Assembly: GCF_011682145.1 (NCBI RefSeq)
Contig: NZ_WHJH01000001.1
Span: 186,001 to 250,000 of the forward strand
DNA length: 64,000 nt
From: Massilia mucilaginosa
Lineage (GTDB): Bacteria; Pseudomonadota; Gammaproteobacteria; Burkholderiales; Burkholderiaceae_D
Direction of reading: 5' to 3'
The notes under the pieces were generated by a model. The model had not been told where the DNA came from and made no database searches. It worked only from the letters and a program-made list of their open reading frames with translations. Below are positions 50,300 through 60,976 of this stretch, piece by piece (the stretch's first letter is position 1; every line of letters begins with the position of its first letter). The translations under genes were made by a program, and so were the position numbers.

Positions 50300-52435
50300 A
50301 TGCCAGCCGACAACCACCACGCGCGCATCGCGCATTTTATCCGCTCCAACCTGCCAGCCATCCTGCACCACTGGGATGCGTTTGCGCGCAGCATTCCCGC
50401 CGCGCGCCACATGCAGCCCGAACGCCTGCGCGACCATGCGGCCGGCATCCTGAACGCCATCGCGGACGACCTCGACCAGCCGCAGTCGCCGTCCGAACAG
50501 GCCGACAAGGCGCGCGGGCGGGCGCCGCCGACCGCGGCCGACACCGAGGCCGAGCTGCACGGCACCGAGCGCCTCGGCGCCGGTTTCACCGCCAACGACA
50601 CCGTGGCCGAATTTCGCGCCTTGCGCGCCAGCGTGATGCGCCTGTGGGCCGACCGCGGCGACGACGGGGCCGTCCTCGCCAGCGAAGACCTGGTGCGCTT
50701 CAACGAAGCCGTCGACCAGGCCCTGAGCGAGTCGCTGCAAGCCTATTTCATCGAAAAGGAACACATCACGCACCGCTTCGACACCCTGCTCTCGGCCACC
50801 CCCGACCTGCATTTCATTGTCAATGCAAACGGCGATATTCTGTACGGCAACGAAGCGCTGGCGCGCCTGCTCGGCACCCCGTCCGAGTCGGTCTGCGAGC
50901 ATCGCCTGGCCGACTTCTGCCCCGCGCACGCCGCCCAGCTCAGGCGCGACCTGCGCGCCGTGGCCGAGACGCGCGCCGTCGGCCGGGGCGAACTGCGCTG
51001 CGTCGCCGCCGACGGCACGGCGCACACCTACCGCTACGCCATCATGCCCGTGATCGCCGCCGACGGCAGCGTCGATTCGCTGACCGGCACGGCGCGCAAT
51101 ATTTCGGAACTAAAAGAGTCGGAAGCGATGATCTTGCGCAATGCCTACTACGACAGCCTGACCGGCCTGCCGAACCGCACCCTGTTCCGCGAGCGCCTCG
51201 AACACGACGTGCGCCACGCGGCGCGCACCGAGTTCGCGCTGGCGCTGCTGTTCATCGACCTCGACGGTTTCAAGGAAGTCAACGACCGCCTCGGCCACGA
51301 TGCGGGCGATCTGCTGCTGCAGCAATGCGCGCGCCGCCTGCAGGCCTGCGTGCGCGCCACCGACACTGTGGCGCGCATCGGCGGCGACGAATTCACGGTG
51401 ATCCTCAACGAGGTCAACAAGGTCGCCTTTGTCGAGGTGCTGGTGTGCGAAATCCTGGCCGAGCTGGCGCGCCCCTTCTGCATCCTCGGCAAGACGGTGA
51501 CGGTGTCGGGCAGCATCGGCATCAGCCTGTGCCCGCAGGACGGGCGCCACCCGGACGAGCTGCTGCGCAATGCCGACCAGGCCATGTTCGTGGCCAAGCA
51601 TGCGGGCCGCAACCGCTTCGCCTACTTCACGCCCGCCATCCGCGATTCGGCCTGGGCCAGGCTGAAAGTGATCGACGAATTGCGCCAGGCGCTGGCGCGC
51701 AGCGAACTGCTGGTGTACTACCAGCCCATCGTCGAGCTGGCCACCGAGGCGATCGTCAAGGCCGAGGCGCTGGTGCGCTGGCGCCACCCGGACGGTTCGC
51801 TGGTGCTTCCCGAGCGCTTCATCGGCATCGCCGAAGAGGCCGGCCTGATCGGCGAAATCGATGCCTGGGTGCTGTCGCAGGCGGTGCCGTGCGCGGTGCG
51901 CCTGGGCGAGCTGACCGGCACCCCGTTCCAGATCAGCGTGAACAAGTCGCCGGTCGAGTTCATGAGCCGGCTGGTGAAAAACACCTGGGATGAAGACCTG
52001 GTCCTGCTGGGCCGCGCCGGGCCGCGCATCGCCGTCGAAATCACCGAAGGCGTGCTGCTCGACGATTCACCCGGCGTGCGCGACAAGCTGGCCCGGCTGC
52101 AACAGGCGGGCGTGCAGCTGACCATCGACGACTTCGGCATCGGCTACTCGTCGATGGCCTACCTGAACAAGTTCAAGGTCGATTTCCTGAAAATCGACCA
52201 GTCCTTCGTGAAAGACATGCTCACCACCAACCCGAACAGCCAGATCTTTGCCGAAACCATCATTGCAATGGCGCACAAGCTGGGGCTGAAGGTGATCGCC
52301 GAGGGCGTCGAAACCAGCGCGCAGCGCGACTGGCTGCGCCAGGCCGGCTGCGATTACGCCCAGGGCTTCCTGTTTTCGCAGGCGACCAGCGAAGAAAGCT
52401 TCGCGCAGCTGCTGCGCGCCGGGGCCCGCGGCTAA
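50300..52435 (+). CDS. RsbRD/PAS/GGDEF/EAL cyclic-di-GMP protein
   Basis: 711 residues, no membrane span, so cytosolic. Residues ~1-150 resemble the RsbRD N-terminal helical domain (IRSNLPAILHHWDAFARSIP, HAAGILNAIADDL). A PAS domain follows (LSATPDLHFIVNANGDILY, GNEALARLLGTPSE). The GGDEF domain keeps the active motif in DTVARIGGDEFTVILNE with YYDSLTGLPNR and FIDLDGFKEVNDRLGHDAG. The EAL domain keeps KAEALVRWRHPDGS, VEITEGVLLDD, TIDDFGIGYSSMAYL and VIAEGVET. Both halves look catalytically competent, so it can make and degrade c-di-GMP. Divergent from the haloperoxidase operon and convergent on the histidine kinase. Confidence 0.88.
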   Translation: MPADNHHARIAHFIRSNLPAILHHWDAFARSIPAARHMQPERLRDHAAGILNAIADDLDQPQSPSEQADKARGRAPPTAADTEAELHGTERLGAGFTANDTVAEFRALRASVMRLWADRGDDGAVLASEDLVRFNEAVDQALSESLQAYFIEKEHITHRFDTLLSATPDLHFIVNANGDILYGNEALARLLGTPSESVCEHRLADFCPAHAAQLRRDLRAVAETRAVGRGELRCVAADGTAHTYRYAIMPVIAADGSVDSLTGTARNISELKESEAMILRNAYYDSLTGLPNRTLFRERLEHDVRHAARTEFALALLFIDLDGFKEVNDRLGHDAGDLLLQQCARRLQACVRATDTVARIGGDEFTVILNEVNKVAFVEVLVCEILAELARPFCILGKTVTVSGSIGISLCPQDGRHPDELLRNADQAMFVAKHAGRNRFAYFTPAIRDSAWARLKVIDELRQALARSELLVYYQPIVELATEAIVKAEALVRWRHPDGSLVLPERFIGIAEEAGLIGEIDAWVLSQAVPCAVRLGELTGTPFQISVNKSPVEFMSRLVKNTWDEDLVLLGRAGPRIAVEITEGVLLDDSPGVRDKLARLQQAGVQLTIDDFGIGYSSMAYLNKFKVDFLKIDQSFVKDMLTTNPNSQIFAETIIAMAHKLGLKVIAEGVETSAQRDWLRQAGCDYAQGFLFSQATSEESFAQLLRAGARG

Positions 52436-52460
52436 AAACTAGCGAAGAACAAGCGAAGAA

Positions 52461-53726
52461 CTAACGGCCACTGCCGACAGCGGCGGCGGCGATGAAGCGC
52501 GTCACCGCGCTCGATGCCACCAGCGCCAGCAAGGCGTCGATGTCGATCGGCTTGAGCACGTACTGGCCGAAGCCGGCGCCGATGGCGCGTGTGCGGTCTT
52601 CCATCTGGCCGTAACCCGAAATGGCGATGGCGAACGGAATATGCGCGCCGGCCGTGCGCCGCAGCTGGGTGATCAGCTCATAACCGTTGAGGCCCGGCAG
52701 GTTGATGTCGCAGATCAGCACGTCGAATACCTGGGTGCGCGCCAGCGCCAGCCCGGCGATGCCGTCATAGGCGGCCGTGACCTTGTGGCCCTCGTCCAGC
52801 AGCAGCTGGCCGAGGGTATCGTTGGCATCCAGGTTGTCTTCGACCAGCAAGATGCGCCGGCTTGGCGGCAAGGCTCCCGGCGCCAGCGCGGCCTGGGCGC
52901 CGTCGCTGACCAGCAGCGGCAGCGAGACGGTGAACACGCTGCCGCGGCCGGGGCCGTCGCTGGCGCCGATCACCTTGCCGTCATGCAGCTCGACGATATT
53001 GCGCACCACGTTCAGGCCGACGCCCAGCCCGCCTTCAGCCCGGACCGTGGCGCGGGTGCCGCGGGTAAACAGGTCGAACATGCCGGCCAGTTCATCCTGG
53101 TTCATGCCGGCGCCGTTGTCGGCCACCGTGAGCAGCGCCCGCCCCTCGTGGGCGTGCGCCGCCACCCGGATGGTGCCGCCGTCGGCGGTGTACCTGGAAG
53201 CGTTGGCCAGCAGGTTGGCGAACACCTGCGCCAGGCGCGCCGGGTCGCCATGCACCGACAAGTCTTCGGGCAAGTCCATGTGCAAGTGCTGGTGGCGTTC
53301 CAGGATGCGCACCTGCACCGTGTGCAGGGCGCGCCGCAGCACCGCGCCCAGCTCCACCGGCACGCGCGCCAGCACCAGCTGGCCGCTGTCGATGCTGGCC
53401 GCGTCGAGCAGTTCGTCAAGCAGGCGGGTCAGGTTCTGAAGCTGGCGATGGATCACGGCGTGCAGGTTGAGCAGTCCGGACGAGGGCTCGGGCAGCTTGG
53501 CCAGCATGGTATTGGCCAGGCTGATCGGCGCCAGCGGATTGCGCAGTTCGTGCGCCAGCATGCCCAGGAAGTCGCTGCGGCGCTCCCTGGCCTGTCCGGC
53601 CTCGGCGCGCAGGCGCGCCAGTTCGGCGTCGCGCTCGGCCAGCAGCAGGCGCAGGGCGGCCACCTCGGCGGCGAGATCGTCGTTGCTTGGTGGGTGCGAT
53701 CCTGTGATGCTGTCCTGGTTCGCCAT
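52461..53726 (-). CDS. Hybrid histidine kinase (HisKA-HATPase-REC), copy A
   Basis: 421 residues; the start at 53726 (MANQDSITG) follows a GAAAGGA site. No membrane segment. A coiled-coil N-terminus (VAALRLLLAERDAELARLRA) leads into the HisKA dimerisation box GMLAHELRNPLAPISLANTM (phospho-histidine), an HATPase with ANLLANASRYTADGG, VADNGAGMN and GGLGVGLNVVRNIVEL, and a C-terminal receiver RILLVEDNLDAND with phospho-acceptor in CDINLPGLNGYEL and lysine in LKPIDIDALL. It is a paralogue of the kinase two genes upstream in the same run and may serve the same KaiC-associated pathway. Last gene of the run. Confidence 0.87.
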   Translation of the reverse strand: MANQDSITGSHPPSNDDLAAEVAALRLLLAERDAELARLRAEAGQARERRSDFLGMLAHELRNPLAPISLANTMLAKLPEPSSGLLNLHAVIHRQLQNLTRLLDELLDAASIDSGQLVLARVPVELGAVLRRALHTVQVRILERHQHLHMDLPEDLSVHGDPARLAQVFANLLANASRYTADGGTIRVAAHAHEGRALLTVADNGAGMNQDELAGMFDLFTRGTRATVRAEGGLGVGLNVVRNIVELHDGKVIGASDGPGRGSVFTVSLPLLVSDGAQAALAPGALPPSRRILLVEDNLDANDTLGQLLLDEGHKVTAAYDGIAGLALARTQVFDVLICDINLPGLNGYELITQLRRTAGAHIPFAIAISGYGQMEDRTRAIGAGFGQYVLKPIDIDALLALVASSAVTRFIAAAAVGSGR

Positions 53727-53856
53727 GGCGTCCTTTCGTCGGGCCGAAGCTGGCTCCCCGAAGTATGCCGCCAAAACGCCATGCGTGTTGACTTTATTCA
53801 ACGGATCGCCCTCATGCGCAGCGGCGATCGCTGCGAAAGTCGATCAGCCGGGCAGC

Positions 53857-56577
53857 TCAGGGAATGGCGCTCGGCAGCGGATCGTGCCCGCGCTCCTGCG
53901 CCTGCAGCAAGGCCAGGTCGAGCGCCTCCAAGAACTCGGTGATCTGGATCGGCTTGGTCAGGTAGCGGAAAAATCCCGCCTCCAGGCCGCGTGCGATATC
54001 GCGCGGCATGGCGTTGGCCGACAGCGCCAGCACCGGTATGTGCGCCGTTTCTTCGTAGCCGCGCAGCATGCGCAGGGCGCCGAAACCGCTCAGGGTGGGC
54101 AGATTGATGTCCATCAGGATCACCGAGGGCCGGTAGGCGCGCGCCAGGGCGATGCCCAGATGGGCGTCGATGGCGGTGAGCAGCTTGAACTCCGGGCGCC
54201 GGTCCATCAGTTGCTCGACCAGCAGCAGGTTGGCGGGATTGTCTTCCACGTACAGCAAGGTGTGCTGGGCCGCGCCGGGCGCCGGGCGCGCGCGCGCCAG
54301 TGCGGCCGCGTCGGCCGCCGACAGCGGCGCCGGCTGGAGCGGCGCCGCGCAGGACGCGAACTCGACCCAGAAGCGCGATCCGCGTCCGGGCTCGCTCTCG
54401 ACCCCGATCGTGCCGCCCATCAATTCGACCAGTTGCTTGGTCACCACCAGGCCGATGCCGGTGCCCTCCTCCACCCCGTTTTCCTGGCCCAGCCGGTTGA
54501 ACGGCTGGAACAATTGCGCCACTTGCTCGCGCCCCAGTCCGGCACCGGTATCGGTCACGGCCACCCGCACCATGCCGCCCGGGCGCGAGGAGCAGGCCAC
54601 ATGCACGGAACCTTCGGCACTGTTGTACTTGATCGCGTTCGACAGCAGGTTGATCAGCACCTGCTTGACGCGCACCCGGTCGGCGTGGATATAGAACGGC
54701 GTGCCGGGCGTGGGAAACAGCAGGAAGATGCCGCGCGCGTTCGCCTGCGGCCCGACCAGCTCGTTGCAATCGTCGAGCACTTCGGTCAGCGACATCGGCT
54801 CGGTCGAAATCGATACCTTGCCCGACTCGATCTGGGCCAGGTCGAGGATTTCATTGATCAGGCGCAGCAAATACCAGCCGCCCTTGAGGATCTGGTTGAT
54901 CGAGCGCTGCTGCTTGAGGGTGGGCGGCGGGTCGTCCGAGGCCATCAGCTGGGCAAAGCCGAGCACGCCGTTGAGCGGCGTGCGCAGTTCGTGGCTCATG
55001 CTCGACAGGAATTCCGACTTGGCCAGGTTGGCCTTTTCGGCGACGGCGCGGGCCGCTACCAGCTCGACATTGTTCGCTTGCAGGGTTTGCTCGAACTGCT
55101 GGCGCTCGGTGACGTCGCGCGCGGCGGCGAACACGCCGCGCAGCTTGCGGTCGCGGTCGTAGAAGGTGGTGGCGTTGTACGAGACCACGGTTTGCTTGCC
55201 GTCGCGGGCGCGCGCGGTCAGCTCGTAATTGGTGACCTTGCCGGCCGCCAGCACCCGCTTGATGCCGGCCTCGGCGCGCGCCGAATCGGTAAAGTAATTC
55301 TTGAACGGCGCACCGATCAGTTCATCGCGGGTGCAGCCGGTCAGTGCTTCCATCTGGTGGTTCACATCGCTGATGATGCCGTGCGGATCGGTCGTCATCA
55401 GGGCGTCGATATTCGATTCGATCAGCGAGCGCGTGTAGAACTGCTGGTCGCGCAGGCTCTGGTCGAGCACGGCCTGTTCCGCCTCGACCCGCTTGCGCGC
55501 GGTGTTGTCGGTGCCGATCAGCAGGTAGCCGATGATGGCGCCGTCGGCGTCGCGCAGGGCCGTCACCGACACCACCGCCGGGAAGCGGCTGCCGTCCTTG
55601 CGGATATAGGTCAGCTCGTAGATGTCTTCGATCCCGCGCGAGGCCTTGAACACCAGCGCTTCGAAACCGGGAGCGATCGGGGTGTCGAGCTCGTCGCTGA
55701 GGCTTGCGGCGCGCGCCACCACTTCATCCGGCTCGGAAATGTCGGCCGGGGTGATGCGGTCGACCACGTCGGCGGCGGCATAACCGAGCATCTTTTCGGC
55801 GCCGACGTTGAAAATCTGGATCACGCCGCGCGCATCGGTGGCGATGCTGGAAAAATTGGCGCTGTTGAAAATGGCGGCCTGCAAGGCCCCGGCCCGCACC
55901 AGCGCTTGCTCGGCATTCTTGCGCGCCGTATTGTCGGTGCCGATCAGCAAGTAGCCGATGATGGTGCCGCCGGCGTCGCGCAGGGCCGTGACCGACACCA
56001 CCGCCGGCTGGCGGTTGCCGTTCTTGCAGATGTAGGTCAGCTCATAAATATCTTCGATGCCGCGCGAGGCCTTGAACACCAGCGCTTCGAAGCCGGGCGC
56101 GATCGGCGTATCGAGCTCGGTGCTCAGGGCGGCGGCGCGCGCGATCACTTCCTGCGGATCGGAAAACGCGGCCGGGGTGATCAGATCGACCACATCGGCC
56201 GCCGCATAGCCCAGCATGCGCTCGGCGCCGACGTTGAAGATCTGAATCACGCCCTGGGCGTCGGTGGCGATGCTGGAAAAATTGGCGCTGTTGAAAATCG
56301 CGTCCTGCAGCGCTTCCGACTTGATCAGGCGCTGCACCAGCGCGCGCCCGCTGTCGGGAGGACGCTTGAGCACGCGCTGGATCACGCGCGTGGGCCGGCT
56401 GCACAGCCATGCGCACAGCAGGGTCAGTGGCACGGCGGCGCCGAAGATCAGGCCCGGCGCGACCGCGCCGGTGGGACTGGCCAGCGCCAGCGCGCCTGCC
56501 GCATACAGGGACAGCAGGGCCAGGGCGAAGCCGACGAGCGGCAAATGGCGCGGCCAGGCGGAGTGGGAAGTAAACAT
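53857..56577 (-). CDS. Hybrid histidine kinase with duplicated PAS domains
   Basis: 906 residues. The start ATG at 56577 follows AAGG. Two N-terminal membrane helices (LPLVGFALALLSLYAAGALA and LIFGAAVPLTLLCAWLC) are followed by two almost identical PAS domains with ANFSSIATDAQGVIQIFNVG and ANFSSIATDARGVIQIFNVG, each ending GYLLIGTDNTARK. A third, different PAS (SLIESNIDALMTTDPHGI) comes next, then HisKA SSMSHELRTPLNGVLGFAQL, HATPase INLLSNAIKYNSAEG with TDTGAGL and GTGIGLVVTKQLVEL, and a receiver LLYVEDNPANLLL / LMDINLPTLSGFGALRM. The near-identical PAS repeats indicate a recent internal duplication. It lies between the two paralogous hybrid kinases. Confidence 0.87.
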   Translation of the reverse strand: MFTSHSAWPRHLPLVGFALALLSLYAAGALALASPTGAVAPGLIFGAAVPLTLLCAWLCSRPTRVIQRVLKRPPDSGRALVQRLIKSEALQDAIFNSANFSSIATDAQGVIQIFNVGAERMLGYAAADVVDLITPAAFSDPQEVIARAAALSTELDTPIAPGFEALVFKASRGIEDIYELTYICKNGNRQPAVVSVTALRDAGGTIIGYLLIGTDNTARKNAEQALVRAGALQAAIFNSANFSSIATDARGVIQIFNVGAEKMLGYAAADVVDRITPADISEPDEVVARAASLSDELDTPIAPGFEALVFKASRGIEDIYELTYIRKDGSRFPAVVSVTALRDADGAIIGYLLIGTDNTARKRVEAEQAVLDQSLRDQQFYTRSLIESNIDALMTTDPHGIISDVNHQMEALTGCTRDELIGAPFKNYFTDSARAEAGIKRVLAAGKVTNYELTARARDGKQTVVSYNATTFYDRDRKLRGVFAAARDVTERQQFEQTLQANNVELVAARAVAEKANLAKSEFLSSMSHELRTPLNGVLGFAQLMASDDPPPTLKQQRSINQILKGGWYLLRLINEILDLAQIESGKVSISTEPMSLTEVLDDCNELVGPQANARGIFLLFPTPGTPFYIHADRVRVKQVLINLLSNAIKYNSAEGSVHVACSSRPGGMVRVAVTDTGAGLGREQVAQLFQPFNRLGQENGVEEGTGIGLVVTKQLVELMGGTIGVESEPGRGSRFWVEFASCAAPLQPAPLSAADAAALARARPAPGAAQHTLLYVEDNPANLLLVEQLMDRRPEFKLLTAIDAHLGIALARAYRPSVILMDINLPTLSGFGALRMLRGYEETAHIPVLALSANAMPRDIARGLEAGFFRYLTKPIQITEFLEALDLALLQAQERGHDPLPSAIP

Positions 56578-56666
56578 GATGAAAACCTTGAGTGACAACG
56601 ATGAGCGCAAAACCCGGCTCAGCAAGGTTGCGGCGAAGCCGCGCAGACGTGTGATGGCGCGCCGCC

Positions 56667-58040
<1,374 letters not shown>

Positions 58041-58049
58041 GGCGTCTCC

Positions 58050-59507
58050 CTAAGCGGGCGGCAGGATGGCAGCCGCGCACCCGGACAACAGCCCGGTGTA
58101 GGGCAAGGCGCGCGGTTCGATGCGCAGGCCGCCGGCGTCGATCGTGTAGCGGCGCAGGTCGGTGCTGTGCGCGCTGCCGCGCACCTTGACCACCGTGATC
58201 ACCTTGGCCAGGGTGCCGTCCAGCTCCACGTAGCGCATGGCGACGATGGCGTCGGCCAGGAAGCCGGTGTCGGCCTGGCTGAAACGCAGCTCGGTGAAGC
58301 GGTCGTCCAGGCCCATGGTCACCACCACCGTCACGCCGAGGCGCGCCAGTCCGGCCAGGAGGCGGAACACTGAGGACCGGTAGTCACTCTGGAACTCGGG
58401 CGCCAGGTACAGGCTGACCTCGGACAGCGAATCGATCACGACGCGCGTGGCGCCGCTGCGCTCGACGGCGACGATCAGGTCGTCGAGCACTTCCTCGACC
58501 GACAGGTCGAGCGAGCGGCTCTGGACCAGGATCACGTCGTTGTTGCGGATCAGGGTATCGAGTTCGGCGTTGCGCAAGTGCGCCGCGTCTTTCTGGAAGC
58601 AGGCGATCACGCCGCGTTCGCCCTGGCGCGCGCCCTCGGCCAGGAACGCCGTGCCGAGGATGGTCTTGCCCGAGCCGGAGGGGCCGACCACCATCGCCGC
58701 GTGCCCGCGCGGCAGGCCGCCGCCGAGCATGGCGTCGAGTTCGGCGCTGCCCATGGCGATCCGGGCCAGCACGCTGGCGCGGATCGGGGGCACGGCCAGC
58801 GGCGGCAGCATGCGCGGATAGATCGTCAAGCCTTGCGCGTCGATGCGGAAGGTGTGCGCACCGAGCAAATGGGCCTGGCCGCGCATCTTGACCACGCGCA
58901 TCTTGCGCACCGAGGAATTGCCGACCACATCGTTCGTCAATGACAGCATGCCGTCGGCCACCGTCATGATCGGATTGGCCTCGATTTCGGCGTTGGCGTA
59001 TTCGCCGATCAGGAAGGTGGTCGCTTGCCAGCTGGTCATGCGGGTGCCGAGTTCCTGGATGAAATACTGGAGGTCGCTCACGCCCTCGTTGCCGTTCTTC
59101 GCCATCTGCACCACCGAGCGGAAGGAATCGACGAACACCAGGCCGGGCGAAAACGCTTCGACTTCGCGCGTGATGCGTTCGAGCACGCCGCTGAAGTCGC
59201 CGGCGCGCAAATCGTCGGCCAGGTTGACATAGCGGATGCTGTCGTCGACCTTGTCGATATCGAAAAACTGGTACTGTTGCTGGTAGCGCAGCATTTTCAG
59301 GGGCGGCTCGCCGAGCACGGTGAAGAACAGGGCTTTTTTGTGCGGGCCGGCCAGCGCGAACATGATCTGGTGCGCCAGCGTGGTTTTGCCGCTCCCCGGC
59401 GCGCCGGCGATGACGTTAAAGGAAAACTCGCTCAGGCCGCCGCCGAGCAAGGTATCGAGCCCGGGCACGCCGGTCGGCTGGAGGCCCAGCTGCACTTTCA
59501 GGTTCAT
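58050..59507 (-). CDS. KaiC-like two-domain RecA ATPase
   Basis: 485 residues with two KaiC/RadA-type domains. Walker A boxes are GAPGSGKTT (residues 35-42) and GPSGSGKTI (275-282), each after TGVPGLDTLLGGGLSE or SAELDAMLGGGLPRG. Walker B-like stretches are PGLVFVDSFRSV and ATRVVIDSLSEVS. Compared with cyanobacterial KaiC, the glutamate pair used for hydrolysis is reduced to one Glu in domain 1 (VLGEPPLKM) and absent in domain 2 (CFQKDAAH). The Ser431/Thr432 phospho region is replaced by Gly-Phe (DTGFLADAIVAMRYV). So it is KaiC-like but unlikely to be a phospho-clock. Ribosome site GGAAAGAG; four-base ATGA overlap with the preceding gene. Confidence 0.87.
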   Translation of the reverse strand: MNLKVQLGLQPTGVPGLDTLLGGGLSEFSFNVIAGAPGSGKTTLAHQIMFALAGPHKKALFFTVLGEPPLKMLRYQQQYQFFDIDKVDDSIRYVNLADDLRAGDFSGVLERITREVEAFSPGLVFVDSFRSVVQMAKNGNEGVSDLQYFIQELGTRMTSWQATTFLIGEYANAEIEANPIMTVADGMLSLTNDVVGNSSVRKMRVVKMRGQAHLLGAHTFRIDAQGLTIYPRMLPPLAVPPIRASVLARIAMGSAELDAMLGGGLPRGHAAMVVGPSGSGKTILGTAFLAEGARQGERGVIACFQKDAAHLRNAELDTLIRNNDVILVQSRSLDLSVEEVLDDLIVAVERSGATRVVIDSLSEVSLYLAPEFQSDYRSSVFRLLAGLARLGVTVVVTMGLDDRFTELRFSQADTGFLADAIVAMRYVELDGTLAKVITVVKVRGSAHSTDLRRYTIDAGGLRIEPRALPYTGLLSGCAAAILPPA

Positions 59508-59917
59508 GTACTCTTTCCGCCGGACCGCTGGGCCCATGCTGTATTCATCAGGCGGACCGTGAGGGCCTCGCCTATCAGGCCCGACAGCAGTCTGGTAAAA
59601 CTCTGGAGCAGTGCCCGGTTGAAGGTGTCGGCCGCCTGCGCATCCATCGCGGCCAGTTCGCCGGCAAGGCGTTCGAGCAACTGCGCGCTCGAACGCAGAT
59701 CGCGGCTGGCCGGGTTGGGGGGCATGCCGGGAACGGTCACGTGGCGTGCGCGCGCGACCATGGCGCACAGCGCGGCTTCCCCGATCAGGGGACTGAGGTG
59801 CCTGGACAGGCGCTCCCAGGCGTGCAAGGCCGCCTGGTTGGCGGCGCCATCGCCGTCCGGCGGCGCGGCAAGCACCTCGTCGATCAGTTTTTGCCGCATC
59901 GCGTCGCTGGTTTCCAT
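59504..59917 (-). CDS. Hypothetical protein coupled to the KaiC-like ATPase
   Basis: 137 residues, helical, cytosolic. The start is the ATG at 59917; the preceding in-frame codon is TTG. Segments HAWERLSRHLSPLIGEAALC and FNRALLQSFTRLLSGLIGEA look like two related helical units around a conserved IGEA, and the middle is MPPNPASRDLRSSAQLLERL. No known domain. Its stop overlaps the KaiC-like start (ATGA), so it is translated with it and is probably a dedicated partner, in the position where KaiA or KaiB would stand in other systems, though it resembles neither. Confidence 0.65.
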   Translation of the reverse strand: METSDAMRQKLIDEVLAAPPDGDGAANQAALHAWERLSRHLSPLIGEAALCAMVARARHVTVPGMPPNPASRDLRSSAQLLERLAGELAAMDAQAADTFNRALLQSFTRLLSGLIGEALTVRLMNTAWAQRSGGKST

Positions 59918-60201
59918 CAAAGGGCCAAGTAAGTAGTGGGTATGTGCACCTTTACAACTGGGCGTAACGCAGTATGGACGCTTATTGGTTTTGGCGCAGG
60001 AAAAATTAAGTTACCCTCGATAAGATCGGGAATGCAACACTTTATTGCGCAGGCGTATGGTACACGTCGTTGGGATGCGATGTGCTAGGCTCGGACGGGC
60101 ACCCGGACGCCCGCCCGGCGGCAATGTGTGCGGTTTAGGCATGTGTTGGCATGCCAGCGGCGCGACGGGATTGCCTTCACGATTGACTGAAAGGAATCCT
60201 C

Positions 60202-60696
60202 ATGAACCGCCTCCCCCCTGCACAGCAAGCGCTTGCCAGCCACATCCTTTCCAGCGCGGCCGACCTGACCCTGGCATCGATCCGCGCCGACGGCACCCCG
60301 CACGCCTCCACGGTCAGCTTCGCCGCGGACGGCCTGGTGCTGTATGTCGCCATTGCGCTCGACAGCCACAAGGCGCACGAGCTGCGCACCCATCCGCGCG
60401 TGGCGCTGACGATCAACGCGCCGTACCGCACCTGGAACGAGATCCGCGGCATGTCGGTCGACGCGGTGGCCGAGCTGATCCACGAGCCGGTCGAAGCGCA
60501 GCGGGCGGCGGCGGCCCTGCTGCGGAAGTTTCCCGCGTTTGCGCAGGTGGTGGCCGATACCAGTGCGCTGCCGTGGCCGGGCATGCTGTTCGTGCGGATC
60601 ACGCCGCTGACCGTATCCCTGCTCGACTACACCCAGGGATTCGGCCACACCGACACCGTCGACCTGCGCGCCGACAGCGCCAGTCGCGTGCCCTGA
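60202..60696 (+). CDS. Pyridoxamine-5'-phosphate oxidase-like FMN-binding protein
   Basis: 164 residues. The split-barrel FMN fold is evident: LTLASIRADGTPHASTVSFA, LYVAIALDSHKAHELRTHPR, VALTINAPYRTWNEIRGMSV and the end LFVRITPLTVSLLDYTQGFG. Such small proteins bind FMN, F420 or heme-like cofactors and are often assigned as general stress or reductase proteins; no true PdxH. A strong AGGAAT site precedes the ATG. It ends upstream of the repeat cluster, convergent with the beta-lactamase-like gene. Confidence 0.82.
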   Translation: MNRLPPAQQALASHILSSAADLTLASIRADGTPHASTVSFAADGLVLYVAIALDSHKAHELRTHPRVALTINAPYRTWNEIRGMSVDAVAELIHEPVEAQRAAAALLRKFPAFAQVVADTSALPWPGMLFVRITPLTVSLLDYTQGFGHTDTVDLRADSASRVP

Positions 60697-60750
60697 CGGC
60701 GCAGCGCCCGGCGCCAGTCCCCGGCATCACCCCCGTTACCACCCACCCCG

Positions 60751-60967
60751 GTGTCAGGTCTGACATTCGGACACAAGCTCTGCTGTCCCCCTCTGGTGTC
60801 AGGTCTGACATTCGGACACGGGCTCTGCTGTAAACCACCCCGTATCAGATCCGACGCCATCAATGTACCATCGGAACTGTCGAGGCCGTGTCTGAATGTC
60901 AGACCTGACACCGGCGGTGGGAACTGTCGAGGCCGTGTCTGAATGTCAGACCTGACACCGGCGGTGG
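60751..60967. repeat. Cluster of four palindromic intergenic repeats in head-to-head orientation
   Basis: Two plus copies of GTGTCAGGTCTGACATTCGG + ACAC (60751-60774 and 60796-60819) and two inverted copies of GTGTCTGAATGTCAGACCTG + ACAC within 60888-60912 and 60935-60959, the latter each preceded by AACTGTCGAGGCC and followed by CGGCGGTGG. The core TGTCAGGTCTGACA is itself nearly palindromic. A degenerate fifth copy GTATCAGATCCGAC lies at 60842. Because of the inverted arrangement the transcripts can form long hairpins. They sit between convergent genes and may act as terminator or as mobile repeats. Confidence 0.75.
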
Positions 60968-60976
60968 TGGGGGCAA

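Noticed and set aside
53467-56595. A 1042-residue plus-strand open frame over the PAS kinase
   Set aside because: Antisense of a kinase with full HisKA, HATPase and REC motifs.
58050-59507. Naming the ATPase kaiC as a clock gene
   Set aside because: No kaiA or kaiB is present and the phosphosite and catalytic Glu positions differ from clock KaiC.
60751-60967. Possible CRISPR array
   Set aside because: Only four copies in two orientations with unequal spacing; it is a palindromic intergenic repeat.
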